A DNA stretch of 64,000 nt from Aliidiomarina sp047920995 (lineage in GTDB: Bacteria; Pseudomonadota; Gammaproteobacteria; Enterobacterales; Alteromonadaceae), in assembly GCF_047920995.1 (NCBI RefSeq), contig NZ_JBLRWZ010000006.1, positions 1 to 64,000 of the forward strand. Direction: 5' to 3'. The notes under the pieces are model-generated. The model did no database searches. It saw nothing but the letters and a program-made list of their open reading frames with translations, and had not been told where the DNA came from. Shown one piece after another: positions 16,214 to 25,317 of the stretch (position 1 is the stretch's first letter; each line of letters starts with the position of its first letter). The position numbers were made by a program, and so were the translations under genes.

Positions 16214-18205
16214 ATGTCAGATCGTCGTTACCTCGCCAATGCGATTCGCGCCCTTAGTATGGACGCAGTGCAGCAAGCCAAATCAGGCCACCCAGGTGCG
16301 CCTATGGGAATGGCGGATATCGCCGAAGTGTTGTGGCGTGATTTTCTTTCCCACAACCCAGTAAACCCTAACTGGCCAAACCGCGATCGCTTCGTGCTTT
16401 CGAATGGCCATGGCTCAATGTTAATTTATTCGCTGTTGCATTTAACAGGTTACGATTTAAGCATTGATGATCTGAAAAATTTCCGCCAATTGCACTCAAA
16501 AACTCCGGGGCATCCTGAGTATGGTTATACCCCAGGGGTAGAAACCACTACTGGGCCACTTGGCCAAGGTGTTACCAATGCAGTAGGCATGGCCATTGCC
16601 GAGAAGGTACTGGCTGCCCAGTTCAACCGTGCAGATTTTGATATCGTTGATCATTACACCTATACCTTCTTGGGCGATGGCTGTTTAATGGAGGGTATTT
16701 CCCATGAGGCGTGTTCACTGGCAGGTACGCTTGGTTTAGGGAAACTTATTGCGTTTTATGACGATAACGGTATTTCTATTGATGGCGAAGTTGCAGGCTG
16801 GTTTACCGATGATACGGTGAAGCGCTTCGAAAGTTATGGTTGGCAAGTAATTGCTGATGTTGATGGCCACGATAGTGCAGCGGTGCAGCAAGCCATTACC
16901 GAAGCGCGTGGCGATACGCAACGGCCTACACTTATCTGCTGCAAAACGGTAATCGGTTTTGGCGCTCCAAATAAGCAAGGTACTGAAAGTTGCCATGGTG
17001 CGCCACTTGGCGAAGAAGAGATTGCGGCTACCCGTGCGGCACTCGGTTGGGAACACGGCAAGTTTGAAGTGCCGGAAAATGTGTATGCTGCTTGGTCTGC
17101 CCGTGAAAAAGGTGCCCACGCAGAGAAATGCTGGAATGAATTATTTGCAGCCTATGCTGAACAGCACCCGGCGCTTGCGCGTGAATTTAGCCGCCGCATG
17201 AACGGCGAATTACCAGCGAATTGGGCTGAAGTTGCGCAAGAATACGTAGAGAAACTACAAGCTAACCCGGAAAAAGTAGCTACCCGCAAAGCTTCACAGA
17301 ACGCCTTGAATGCATTTGGCCCAGCTTTGCCAGAGTTACTCGGTGGATCGGCTGATTTGGCCGGCTCGAACCTTACGATTTGGAATGATTCCAAGCCGCT
17401 TACGCAAACTGATGCTAGTGGTAACTACATCTATTACGGTGTGCGTGAGTTTGGTATGTCGGCGATTATGAATGGCCTGCAATTGCACGGTGGCTTCCGC
17501 CCATATGGCGCTACTTTCTTGATGTTTATGGAGTATGCGCGCAATGCAATTCGTATGGCAGCACTTATGAAGCAGCCGGTAATTCACGTTTACACTCATG
17601 ATTCCATTGGCCTGGGTGAAGATGGCCCAACGCATCAGCCGGTAGAGCAAATGGCGAACTTACGGTTAACGCCAAATTGCGAAACATGGCGCCCATGCGA
17701 TCAAGTGGAATCAGCGGTAGCGTGGCAAGCCGCAATTGAACGCAGCGATGGCCCCACTTGCTTGGTGTTTACCCGCCAAGGTGTGGCGCAAATGGATCGT
17801 AATGCAGAGCAGCTCGCGGCAGTTCGCAAAGGCGGCTATGTACTGAAAGATTTTTCTGCAAACCCTGAATTGATTTTAATTGCCACCGGCTCGGAAGTGG
17901 AATTAGCGATGCAAGCCGCTGAGCAGTTGAGCGTTAACGGTGAGAAAGTGCGGGTAGTTTCAATGCCTTCAACCTGTGTGTTTGATAAGCAAGATAAAGC
18001 CTACCGCGATAGCGTATTGCCACCAGCAGTGCGCCGCCGGGTGGCAGTGGAAGCTGGTATTGCTGATTTCTGGCAAAAATATACCGGTTTTGATGGCGCT
18101 ATTGTGGGTATGCGTAGTTTCGGTGAATCGGCACCTGCCGATCAGTTGTTCAAGCATTTCGGCTTCACTGTAGAAAATGTGGTGAAGGTAGCGAAAGGCA
18201 TTTAG
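16214..18205 (+). CDS. tkt: transketolase
   Basis: A 663-residue thiamine-diphosphate enzyme of the pentose phosphate pathway. Start ATG 16214 has AGGAG at 16202-16206; an in-frame ATG at 16187 is upstream of this site and is rejected. Motifs: SGHPGAPMGMADI near the N-terminus, the ThDP/metal motif LGDGCLMEGISHEA (about residue 155), and the pyrimidine-domain stretch GVREFGMSAIMNG. Length equals E. coli TktA (663 aa). It leads a head-to-tail run tkt-epd-pgk-fba; the epd ribosome site overlaps the tkt stop codon. Produces erythrose-4-phosphate, the substrate of the next gene. Confidence 0.97.
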   Translation: MSDRRYLANAIRALSMDAVQQAKSGHPGAPMGMADIAEVLWRDFLSHNPVNPNWPNRDRFVLSNGHGSMLIYSLLHLTGYDLSIDDLKNFRQLHSKTPGHPEYGYTPGVETTTGPLGQGVTNAVGMAIAEKVLAAQFNRADFDIVDHYTYTFLGDGCLMEGISHEACSLAGTLGLGKLIAFYDDNGISIDGEVAGWFTDDTVKRFESYGWQVIADVDGHDSAAVQQAITEARGDTQRPTLICCKTVIGFGAPNKQGTESCHGAPLGEEEIAATRAALGWEHGKFEVPENVYAAWSAREKGAHAEKCWNELFAAYAEQHPALAREFSRRMNGELPANWAEVAQEYVEKLQANPEKVATRKASQNALNAFGPALPELLGGSADLAGSNLTIWNDSKPLTQTDASGNYIYYGVREFGMSAIMNGLQLHGGFRPYGATFLMFMEYARNAIRMAALMKQPVIHVYTHDSIGLGEDGPTHQPVEQMANLRLTPNCETWRPCDQVESAVAWQAAIERSDGPTCLVFTRQGVAQMDRNAEQLAAVRKGGYVLKDFSANPELILIATGSEVELAMQAAEQLSVNGEKVRVVSMPSTCVFDKQDKAYRDSVLPPAVRRRVAVEAGIADFWQKYTGFDGAIVGMRSFGESAPADQLFKHFGFTVENVVKVAKGI

Positions 18206-18216
18206 AGGCATAAACA

Positions 18217-19293
18217 TTGAACGAAGCAGTAAGTGGTGCACGGCCAGCGCGGAAAACGCGCGTAGCCATTAATGGTTTTGGCCGCATTGGCCGCAGTGTG
18301 GTGCGCGCATGGTTGGAATCGGGTTGGCATGAACAGATCGAGTTGGTAGCCATTAATGAGCTGGCGAGTAGCGATGGTATGGCTCACCTGCTGCAATACG
18401 ATTCTACCCATGGCCGTTTTGCTGCGCAGGTGGGGGCGGAGCAAGATGTACTGATTATTGCCACGCAAAATGGTAGGCAACCGGGCAATGTAGTGGCGGA
18501 AATTCAGTTGTTCCATCGTGCGCAAATTGCCGATTTACCATGGCGTGAACTTGATATCGATGTGGTGTTGGAATGTACTGGCGTGTTTGGTAGCCGTGCC
18601 GATGGGCACGCGCATTTATTAACGGGTGCCAAGCGCGTATTATTTTCCCATCCAGCATCACCTGATGTGGATTTCACCATTATTCAGGGCATCAACCAGC
18701 ACGAGCTGCTACCAGAGCATCGCATTGTTTCTAACGGTTCTTGTACTACGAATTGTATTGTGCCGGTAATTAAGGTACTTGATGATGCGTTTGGTGTAGA
18801 TAGCGGTACTATCACTACTATTCACTCGGCAATGAATGATCAGCAAGTAATTGATGCGTACCATGATGATTTACGCCTAGCGCGTGCTAGTTCGCAATCC
18901 ATTATTCCCGTAGATACGCGGTTAGCGCGTGGTATTGAACGTATTTTGCCGAAATTTGCCGGCCGTTTTGAAGCCATTGCTGTGCGCGTACCTACTACTA
19001 ACGTTACAGCGATGGATTTAAGCGTAACCTTACAAAGCAAAGTAGATATCGCATCGGTAAACCAAGCATTGGCAACTGCTGCTGCCGAACAATTGCCGGA
19101 AATTTTGGGTTACACGGAAATTCCTCTTGTTTCCGCGGATTTTAACCACGATCCACGCTCCAGTATTGTGGACGGTACGCAAACCCGCGTGAGCCACAAA
19201 CAACTGGTAAAAGTGTTGGCATGGTGCGATAACGAATGGGGCTTTGCGAACCGAATGTTAGAATCGGCAATAGATTTAGCTAAATTGAATTAA
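18217..19293 (+). CDS. epd: D-erythrose-4-phosphate dehydrogenase Epd
   Basis: A 358-residue GAPDH-fold oxidoreductase starting at TTG 18217, with AGAGG at 18204-18208 overlapping the tkt stop. RVAINGFGRIGRSVVRAW is the NAD-binding loop; the catalytic cysteine lies in SNGSCTTNCIVPVIK, and the stretches TTIHSAMNDQQVIDAYH and CDNEWGFANRML match Epd more closely than glycolytic GapA. Epd oxidises erythrose-4-phosphate to 4-phosphoerythronate, the entry step to pyridoxal phosphate synthesis, so it links functionally to pdxA in this window. The epd-pgk-fba order is as in E. coli. A residual GAPDH role is not excluded. Confidence 0.92.
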   Translation: MNEAVSGARPARKTRVAINGFGRIGRSVVRAWLESGWHEQIELVAINELASSDGMAHLLQYDSTHGRFAAQVGAEQDVLIIATQNGRQPGNVVAEIQLFHRAQIADLPWRELDIDVVLECTGVFGSRADGHAHLLTGAKRVLFSHPASPDVDFTIIQGINQHELLPEHRIVSNGSCTTNCIVPVIKVLDDAFGVDSGTITTIHSAMNDQQVIDAYHDDLRLARASSQSIIPVDTRLARGIERILPKFAGRFEAIAVRVPTTNVTAMDLSVTLQSKVDIASVNQALATAAAEQLPEILGYTEIPLVSADFNHDPRSSIVDGTQTRVSHKQLVKVLAWCDNEWGFANRMLESAIDLAKLN

Positions 19294-19303
19294 GGATACT
19301 TCG

Positions 19304-20482
19304 ATGACTGTGAAATACATGAACGATATTGATTTACGTGGCAAGCGTGTATTGATTCGCGAAGATTTAAACGTGCCGATAAAAGATGGCAAAGTAGCCT
19401 CTGATGCGCGCTTACGCGCTGCATTACCAACCTTGCAACGCGCCCTAGAGCAAGGCGCAAAAGTAATGGTGATGTCGCATTTAGGCCGTCCAGAAGAAGG
19501 CGAGTTTACGGCTGAATATTCACTGGCACCGGTGGTTAAGTATTTAGCCAATGCGTTGTCGTTCCCTGTGCGCCTTGAAACAAATTATTTAGATGGCGTA
19601 GATGTGGCGGGCGGCGAGCTCGTAGTATTTGAAAACGTGCGCTTCAATGTGGGTGAAAAGAAAAATGACCCAACTCTAGCGAAGAAGATGGCGGCACTCT
19701 GTGATGTATTTGTAATGGATGCATTCGGCACCGCTCATCGCGCGCAAGCCTCAACTTATGGCGTTGCTCAATATGCTCCAATCGCTTGTGCTGGCCCATT
19801 ACTAGCCGCTGAGCTAGATGCACTTGGCAAAGCGTTAGAAAACCCGAAGCGCCCGCTAGTGGCAATCGTAGGCGGCTCGAAAGTTTCTACTAAACTGATG
19901 CTACTGAATTCTTTAGTACGCAAGGTTGATCAGTTAATTGTGGGCGGCGGTATTGCGAATACCTTTATTGCTGCTGAGGGCCATGATGTTGCCAAATCAT
20001 TGTATGAACAAGATTTGGTAAATGAGGCATCTCGTTTAGCCGAATCTGGTAAAACACGTGGAGCGGTAATTCCTGTGCCCACAGATGTGGTAGTAGGCGA
20101 TCACTTTGGCCCTGATGCAACAGCAGTAACAAAAGCAGTGCATGAAGTAAGCGGCGATGATCAAATTTTTGATATTGGCCCAGAAACCGCAGCACATTTA
20201 GCGGCGATGCTGAAAAATGCTGGCACCATTGTATGGAACGGTCCAGTAGGAGTATTTGAGTTTGATCAGTTCGGTGAAGGTACCCGAGTACTAGCAAATG
20301 CAATTGCCGATAGCGATGCATTTTCAATTGCCGGCGGTGGTGATACGCTTGCAGCCATCGATAAATATGGCATTGCCGATAAAATTTCCTATATTTCTAC
20401 CGGTGGTGGCGCATTTTTAGAATTTTTAGAAGGTAAGAAATTACCAGCAGTAGCAATTTTAGAAGCTCGCGGTAGCGAGTAA
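19304..20482 (+). CDS. pgk: phosphoglycerate kinase
   Basis: A 392-residue glycolytic/gluconeogenic kinase interconverting 1,3-bisphosphoglycerate and 3-phosphoglycerate. The N-terminal substrate segment KRVLIREDLNVPIKDG, SHLGRPEEGEF, the central AIVGGSKVSTKL and the C-terminal nucleotide loop GGGDTLAAIDKYG are all intact. Length is within a few residues of E. coli Pgk (387 aa). Ten bases separate it from epd, and it is followed by fba in the same direction. Confidence 0.97.
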   Translation: MTVKYMNDIDLRGKRVLIREDLNVPIKDGKVASDARLRAALPTLQRALEQGAKVMVMSHLGRPEEGEFTAEYSLAPVVKYLANALSFPVRLETNYLDGVDVAGGELVVFENVRFNVGEKKNDPTLAKKMAALCDVFVMDAFGTAHRAQASTYGVAQYAPIACAGPLLAAELDALGKALENPKRPLVAIVGGSKVSTKLMLLNSLVRKVDQLIVGGGIANTFIAAEGHDVAKSLYEQDLVNEASRLAESGKTRGAVIPVPTDVVVGDHFGPDATAVTKAVHEVSGDDQIFDIGPETAAHLAAMLKNAGTIVWNGPVGVFEFDQFGEGTRVLANAIADSDAFSIAGGGDTLAAIDKYGIADKISYISTGGGAFLEFLEGKKLPAVAILEARGSE

Positions 20483-20521
20483 GTACCGATTTTATTAAAA
20501 GAAAATTAAGGAGAGTTGCAA

Positions 20522-21586
20522 ATGGCATTGATTTCGATGCGCCAAATGCTCGACCACGCGGCGGAGTTTGAATACGGAATTCCAGCGTTTAACGTGAATA
20601 ACCTTGAGCAAATGCGCGCCATTATGATGGCAGCCGATGAAACTGACAGCCCGGTGATCGTGCAAGCTTCTGCAGGTGCCCGCAAATATGCTGGCGCACC
20701 ATTTTTGCGTCACCTAATTTTAGCAGCTGTTGAAGAGTTCCCGCATATTCCAGTGGTAATGCACCAAGACCACGGAACGTCTCCAGCAATTTGCCAACGT
20801 TCGATTCAGTTGGGTTTTAGTTCAGTAATGATGGATGGCTCACTGCGTGAAGACGGCAAAACCCCAGCAGATTACGATTACAACGTTGATGTAACGCGCC
20901 GAGTTGTGGAAATGGCGCATGCCTGTGGCGTATCTGTTGAAGGTGAGCTCGGTTGCTTAGGCTCGCTAGAAACAGGGCAAGCAGGCGAAGAAGATGGCGT
21001 GGGTGCTGAAGGTACATTGAGCCATGATCAGTTACTAACCGATCCAGAAGAAGCTGCAGATTTTGTGAAAGCTACACAAGTAGATGCCTTGGCAATTGCT
21101 TGTGGTACTTCGCATGGCGCCTATAAGTTCTCGCGGCCACCAACTGGTGATATTCTTGATATTGGTCGTATTAAAGATATCCACAAGCGTATTCCTAATA
21201 CGCACTTAGTAATGCACGGCAGCTCTTCAGTTCCACAAGAGTGGTTAGCGATTATTAATGAGTTTGGCGGTGAGATTCCAGAAACCTACGGGGTTCCGGT
21301 TGAGCAAATTCAAGAAGGTATTCGCCACGGTGTGCGGAAAGTAAATATTGATACGGATTTGCGTTTAGCATCTACCGGTGCAGTGCGTAAATTCATGGCT
21401 GAAAACAAGGCCGAGTTTGATCCGCGTAAATTTTTACAGGCTTCTACGCAAGCTATGTACGATATCTGTAAGGCGCGTTATGAAGCATTCGGTACCGCTG
21501 GAAATGCAAGCAAAATTAAGCCAATTTCACTAGAAACCATGTTTATGATGTATGAGCGCGGTGAGTTAACCGCAACAGTGAAATAA
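20522..21586 (+). CDS. fba: class II fructose-bisphosphate aldolase (Calvin-cycle subtype)
   Basis: A 354-residue zinc aldolase. Start ATG 20522 with AAGGAGAG at 20508-20515; the TTG at 20516 lies right against this site and is rejected. The zinc-site segment VVMHQDHGTSP, MMDGSLREDGKT, GELGCLGSLETG and VNIDTDLRLA are typical. The start MALISMRQMLDHAAEFEYG and overall length are those of the Calvin-cycle/Pseudomonas subtype, not of E. coli FbaA. Cleaves fructose-1,6-bisphosphate in glycolysis and reverses this in gluconeogenesis. A strong terminator follows. Confidence 0.95.
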   Translation: MALISMRQMLDHAAEFEYGIPAFNVNNLEQMRAIMMAADETDSPVIVQASAGARKYAGAPFLRHLILAAVEEFPHIPVVMHQDHGTSPAICQRSIQLGFSSVMMDGSLREDGKTPADYDYNVDVTRRVVEMAHACGVSVEGELGCLGSLETGQAGEEDGVGAEGTLSHDQLLTDPEEAADFVKATQVDALAIACGTSHGAYKFSRPPTGDILDIGRIKDIHKRIPNTHLVMHGSSSVPQEWLAIINEFGGEIPETYGVPVEQIQEGIRHGVRKVNIDTDLRLASTGAVRKFMAENKAEFDPRKFLQASTQAMYDICKARYEAFGTAGNASKIKPISLETMFMMYERGELTATVK

Positions 21587-21608
21587 CGAACCTTTACGAA
21601 GAAATCCA

Positions 21609-21638
21609 CCACCGCAGCGTAAAATGCGGTGGTTTTTT
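21609..21638 (+). terminator. intrinsic terminator after fba
   Basis: Stem CCACCGCA (21609-21616) pairs with TGCGGTGG (21625-21632), followed by six T residues. It ends the tkt-epd-pgk-fba unit. Confidence 0.93.
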
Positions 21639-21649
21639 CGTTTTATGGG

Positions 21650-21678
21650 TTCGAAAAGTAGCTGAATTCCGTTAGAAT
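21650..21678 (+). promoter_or_regulatory. possible sigma-70 promoter for the DUF481 gene
   Basis: TTCGAA (21650-21655), a 17-base spacer, and TAGAAT (21673-21678) lie about 80 bases upstream of the GTG start at 21757. The -10 matches five of six positions; the -35 is weak. Confidence 0.45.
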
Positions 21679-21756
21679 ACAAGAAATAGTGATAAAAACC
21701 GTGCAGATTGGCCAAAAAATAACAAACCAATCAGTGGATGATTTGAAGGGGGCCTT

Positions 21757-22542
21757 GTGCGTCTAAAATTAATTGCCTTAGCCTTGTTAGGTTTTTCTGG
21801 TGCCGCATCATCATCAACTTTTATGTTTGACGATATTCAGGATGTTGATCCAGCAGCGAAAGATGGTAAGTGGCGTGCTACTGCTGAACTTGGTGTATTG
21901 TTGCGCTCTGGGAACACCGATTCACGCTCTTGGAAAGGCAAGCTCGATTTACAGCGTGATACTGAAAACTGGCGTAAACGTGCAGTTTTAGATTATTACC
22001 TACAAGAGCGGAAAACGTTTGAAGGGGATCGGGTAACCGATGCTGATCGCTTTTTCGTATCTGGGCAAGGTAACCGTAAATTTAATGTAGGCAGCCATTC
22101 TTCGATCTTTATCTATGGCTCTTATGAAGATGACGCGCTCAACAGTTTTGAATATCAATCAACGATTGCGGCCGGTTATGGTGCACGTTTTTTGCATAAC
22201 GAGAATATGTTCACCGATTTCGAAATTGGTCCGGGTTATGCATACGATAAACGTCGTGATACAGGCGAAACGGATGGTGATTTAATTGTTCGTGCGGCCG
22301 CTAACTTTGAATGGCAAATTAGTGAAACTGCCCGTTTCACACAATTGGTTTCTACTGAAATGGGTGATGATAATACCCGTTCGCGAGCAGTAGGGGCATT
22401 AACTGCCAACCTGAACTCACGGTTGGCGATGCGGTTAACCTTAACCATCACTCATAACAGTACTGTTTTTGAGCAAGCGGATGGTCGTACCCCAGAGAAA
22501 CTAGATACAGAAACAGCGGTTACTTTGGTATATACCTTCTAA
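21757..22542 (+). CDS. DUF481 (YdiY-like) outer-membrane beta-barrel protein
   Basis: A 261-residue protein starting at GTG 21757 with GAAGGGGG upstream. The N-terminus MRLKLIALALLGFSGAASSS is a Sec signal peptide. The remainder alternates polar and hydrophobic residues in strands (for example TAELGVLLRSGNTDSRSW, YGARFLHNENMFTDFEIG) and ends in VTLVYTF, with the terminal phenylalanine expected of BAM-assembled barrels. This is the DUF481 family, which includes YdiY, described as salt-induced in some marine species. Function unknown. Confidence 0.85.
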   Translation: MRLKLIALALLGFSGAASSSTFMFDDIQDVDPAAKDGKWRATAELGVLLRSGNTDSRSWKGKLDLQRDTENWRKRAVLDYYLQERKTFEGDRVTDADRFFVSGQGNRKFNVGSHSSIFIYGSYEDDALNSFEYQSTIAAGYGARFLHNENMFTDFEIGPGYAYDKRRDTGETDGDLIVRAAANFEWQISETARFTQLVSTEMGDDNTRSRAVGALTANLNSRLAMRLTLTITHNSTVFEQADGRTPEKLDTETAVTLVYTF

Positions 22543-22592
22543 TTAGATTACTGCAGCACATGTTGTAATGTGTTGATTTAACAAATTAAAGC

Positions 22593-22620
22593 GCCGGTAC
22601 CTTGTTGTGCCGGCACTTTT
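22593..22620 (+). terminator. intrinsic terminator after the DUF481 gene
   Basis: GCCGGTAC (22593-22600) pairs with GTGCCGGC (22607-22614) through one G-T wobble, followed by a short T-run at 22617-22620. It lies upstream of the queA start at 22655. Confidence 0.7.
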
Positions 22621-22654
22621 GTATTTACTGTTTGTTTTTTCCGGTTGGAGCTCA

Positions 22655-23692
22655 ATGAAGCGTTCAGACTTTTCTTTTCAGTTGCCAGATCACCTAATTG
22701 CGCGTTACCCACAAGCGGATCGTAGTGGCAGTAGGTTACTTACCTTAATTGGCGAAAGCGGTGAGATCGCGCATAAGAATTTCCGTGATTTACCTAGCCT
22801 GTTAAACCCCGGTGATTTACTGGTATTTAATAATACTCGCGTGATACCAGCGCGGCTATTGGGGCAAAAAGTATCCGGTGGCAAAATTGAAGTTCTAGTA
22901 GAGCGCATGCTTGATGAGCACCGCGTTTTGGCGCACGTGCGCGCTAACCGCGCACCGAAAGCTGGCACCGAGTTGTTGTTAGAAAATGCGGTGCCTGCAA
23001 CTATCACTGGCCGTGATGATGCGCTGTTTGAGGTAACCTTTGATAGCGGCAGAACGGTGTTAAGTTGGTTGGAAGAGTTTGGCCATATGCCACTTCCACC
23101 TTATATTGACCGCCCTGATGAAGCCAGTGATCGGGAACGTTATCAAACCGTTTATGGGGTAAAACCAGGCGCGGTTGCTGCGCCTACTGCAGGTTTACAC
23201 TTTGATGCGGAAACCATGCAAGCGCTAACCGATCGAGGAATTGAAACCGCATATGTTACTCTACACGTTGGCGCCGGCACGTTTCAGCCAGTAAGGGCTG
23301 ATGATATTCGTGAGCACAAGATGCACAGCGAATGGGCCGAGGTACCACAAGAGGTGGTTGATGCTGTGGCTGCTACACGTGCGCGTGGCGGGCGAGTAAT
23401 TGCGGTAGGTACCACTTCCGTGCGTTCGCTTGAATCGGCAGCGAAAGCAAATGCTGGCGAACTCGCTGCGTATAGCGCCGATACGGATATCTTTATTTAC
23501 CCGGGTTATCAATTTAATGTAGTTGATGCCATGGTTACGAACTTTCACTTGCCTGAATCAACCTTAATTATGTTGATTTCAGCGTTCGCAGGGCAAGCGG
23601 AAGTAATGTCGGCTTATCAGGCCGCAATACAGCAAAAATATCGTTTCTTTAGTTACGGTGATGCAATGTTTATCACCCGAAAACACCGTTAA
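22655..23692 (+). CDS. queA: S-adenosylmethionine:tRNA ribosyltransferase-isomerase QueA
   Basis: A 345-residue enzyme that adds the epoxycyclopentane ring from SAM to preQ1-tRNA. ATG 22655 with TTGGAG at 22645-22650 gives the usual start MKRSDFSFQLPDHLIARYP; an upstream in-frame TTG at 22607 falls in the preceding terminator and is rejected. Family motifs DLLVFNNTRVIPARL, GAVAAPTAGLHFD and MVTNFHLPESTLIMLISAF are present. It is followed by tgt, which acts one step earlier in queuosine synthesis, after 11 bases. Confidence 0.97.
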   Translation: MKRSDFSFQLPDHLIARYPQADRSGSRLLTLIGESGEIAHKNFRDLPSLLNPGDLLVFNNTRVIPARLLGQKVSGGKIEVLVERMLDEHRVLAHVRANRAPKAGTELLLENAVPATITGRDDALFEVTFDSGRTVLSWLEEFGHMPLPPYIDRPDEASDRERYQTVYGVKPGAVAAPTAGLHFDAETMQALTDRGIETAYVTLHVGAGTFQPVRADDIREHKMHSEWAEVPQEVVDAVAATRARGGRVIAVGTTSVRSLESAAKANAGELAAYSADTDIFIYPGYQFNVVDAMVTNFHLPESTLIMLISAFAGQAEVMSAYQAAIQQKYRFFSYGDAMFITRKHR

Positions 23693-23703
23693 ACAGGTAA
23701 AAG

Positions 23704-24819
23704 ATGAAGTTTGAACTAATTAAAAGTATTGGCAAAGTACGCCGTGGCCGCATGACATTTGATCGCGGCACGATAGAAACTCCTGCGTTTATGCCGGTAG
23801 GTACATTGGGTACAGTAAAAGGCATGAGCCCTGAAGAATTGGCTGCAACCGGTGCTGAAATTTGTTTGGGCAATACCTTTCATTTAATGCTGCGCCCGGG
23901 CACATCGATTATTCAACAGCACGGTGATTTGCATGATTTTATGAACTGGCATAAGCCAATTCTCACCGATTCTGGTGGCTTCCAAGTATTTAGCCTTGGC
24001 GATTTACGCAAAATTTCCGAGGAAGGGGTAACCTTCCGGTCGCCAATTAACGGCGAAAAAATCTTACTTACGCCAGAAAAATCAATGCAGGTTCAGCGCG
24101 AACTGGGCTCTGATATTGTGATGATTTTCGATGAGTGCACGCCATATCCAGCTACAGTGAAACAAGCTGAAGATTCAATGCAATTATCATTGCGTTGGGC
24201 ACAACGCTCGAAAGACGAGCATGGTGATAGTAAATCAGCGCTATTTGGCATTATTCAGGGTGGTATGTACGAAGATCTGCGTGATGTGTCGCTTACCGGG
24301 CTAACCGATATCGGTTTTGATGGCTATGCCATTGGCGGTTTATCAGTAGGTGAACCAAAAGACGATATGATGCGCATTCTTGATTATACCGCGCCGAAGA
24401 TGCCAACCGACAAACCACGTTACTTAATGGGCGTGGGTAAACCAGAAGATTTAGTGGAAGCAGTGCGCCGCGGCATTGATATGTTTGATTGCGTAATGCC
24501 CACACGAAATGCTCGTAATGGCCATTTGTTTACCTCAGCTGGGGTGGTGAAAATCCGCAATGCTCGCCATCGTACCGATACTGCACCGCTCGATAGTGAA
24601 TGTGATTGTTACACCTGTAAGAACTATTCGCGGGCGTATTTACACCACCTCGATCGTTGTAATGAGATCCTTGGAGCGCGTTTGAACACGATTCACAACC
24701 TACATTACTACCAAGCGCTCATGAAAGGCATGCGTGATGCGATCGAAAAGGATCAATTTGATCAATTCGTTAGCGAGTTTTATCGCAAGCGCGGCGAAAA
24801 TGTTCCAGAAAGTGCGTGA
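23704..24819 (+). CDS. tgt: queuine/preQ1 tRNA-guanine transglycosylase Tgt
   Basis: A 371-residue TIM-barrel enzyme exchanging G34 of GUN-anticodon tRNAs for preQ1. The substrate-pocket motif LTDSGGFQVFSLG, the nucleophilic aspartate segment DMFDCVMPTRNARNGHLFT, and the zinc ligands in CDCYTCKNYSRAYLHHL are intact. Forms an operon with queA. In E. coli yajC-secD-secF follow directly; here rpsU-dnaG-rpoD follows instead and yajC lies about 36 kb away. Confidence 0.97.
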   Translation: MKFELIKSIGKVRRGRMTFDRGTIETPAFMPVGTLGTVKGMSPEELAATGAEICLGNTFHLMLRPGTSIIQQHGDLHDFMNWHKPILTDSGGFQVFSLGDLRKISEEGVTFRSPINGEKILLTPEKSMQVQRELGSDIVMIFDECTPYPATVKQAEDSMQLSLRWAQRSKDEHGDSKSALFGIIQGGMYEDLRDVSLTGLTDIGFDGYAIGGLSVGEPKDDMMRILDYTAPKMPTDKPRYLMGVGKPEDLVEAVRRGIDMFDCVMPTRNARNGHLFTSAGVVKIRNARHRTDTAPLDSECDCYTCKNYSRAYLHHLDRCNEILGARLNTIHNLHYYQALMKGMRDAIEKDQFDQFVSEFYRKRGENVPESA

Positions 24820-24836
24820 ATAAATCGATCTTAGGC

Positions 24837-24865
24837 TTTACAGCAGCCCTTAGGTTGTTTAAAAT
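24837..24865 (+). promoter_or_regulatory. sigma-70 promoter for rpsU-dnaG-rpoD
   Basis: TTTACA (24837-24842) and TAAAAT (24860-24865), each matching five of six consensus bases, are separated by exactly 17 bases. Transcription would begin near 24872, about 66 bases before rpsU. Confidence 0.7.
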
Positions 24866-24937
24866 TCAGCACCAATTTTATCCTGCATGGCCAATGAGTG
24901 GCCTGCGTACTACGAAAATTTTTGAGGTGAGAGGCAG

Positions 24938-25153
24938 ATGCCAGTAGTTAAACTTAAAGAAAACGAGCCATTTGACGTCGCACTGCGCCGTTTCAAGCGT
25001 TCTTGCGAAAAAGCAGGTGTACTATCTGAAGTTCGTAGCCGCGAATTTTACGAGAAGCCAACTGCAGAGCGTAAGCGCAAGAAAGCTGCAGCTGTGAAGC
25101 GTCACGCCAAGAAATTGGCTCGTGAAAACGCTCGTCGCACTCGCCTGTATTAA
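24938..25153 (+). CDS. rpsU: 30S ribosomal protein S21
   Basis: A 71-residue, strongly basic protein starting MPVVKLKENEPFDVALRRFK and ending ARENARRTRLY, identical in length to E. coli S21. GAGGTGAGAGG precedes the start. First gene of the macromolecular synthesis operon; a terminator at 25231-25254 separates it from dnaG and would allow higher S21 output than DnaG, as known for E. coli. Confidence 0.98.
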   Translation: MPVVKLKENEPFDVALRRFKRSCEKAGVLSEVRSREFYEKPTAERKRKKAAAVKRHAKKLARENARRTRLY

Positions 25154-25230
25154 GAAATAGCGATTCAGCGCAAGCGTAAGCGGGCGTGTAAATCGATTGT
25201 TGGTAAAGCATTTGCTGCACTAACTAAAGA

Positions 25231-25254
25231 AACCGTGCTCAGCACGGTTTTTTT
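25231..25254 (+). terminator. intrinsic (attenuating) terminator between rpsU and dnaG
   Basis: AACCGTG (25231-25237) pairs with CACGGTT (25243-25249) around a five-base loop, followed by T residues to 25254. It is placed like the rpsU-dnaG attenuator of E. coli. Confidence 0.9.
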
Positions 25255-25317
25255 ATTTTATGGGTTAAACCGCGCTTTTTGTTTTAAGCACGTGATGAGC
25301 AAGGTACATTAGTACGC

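Noticed and set aside
21706..21732. GATTGG/CCAATC hairpin in the leader of the DUF481 gene as a riboswitch
   Set aside because: Only a six-base stem with an A-rich loop; no known aptamer features.
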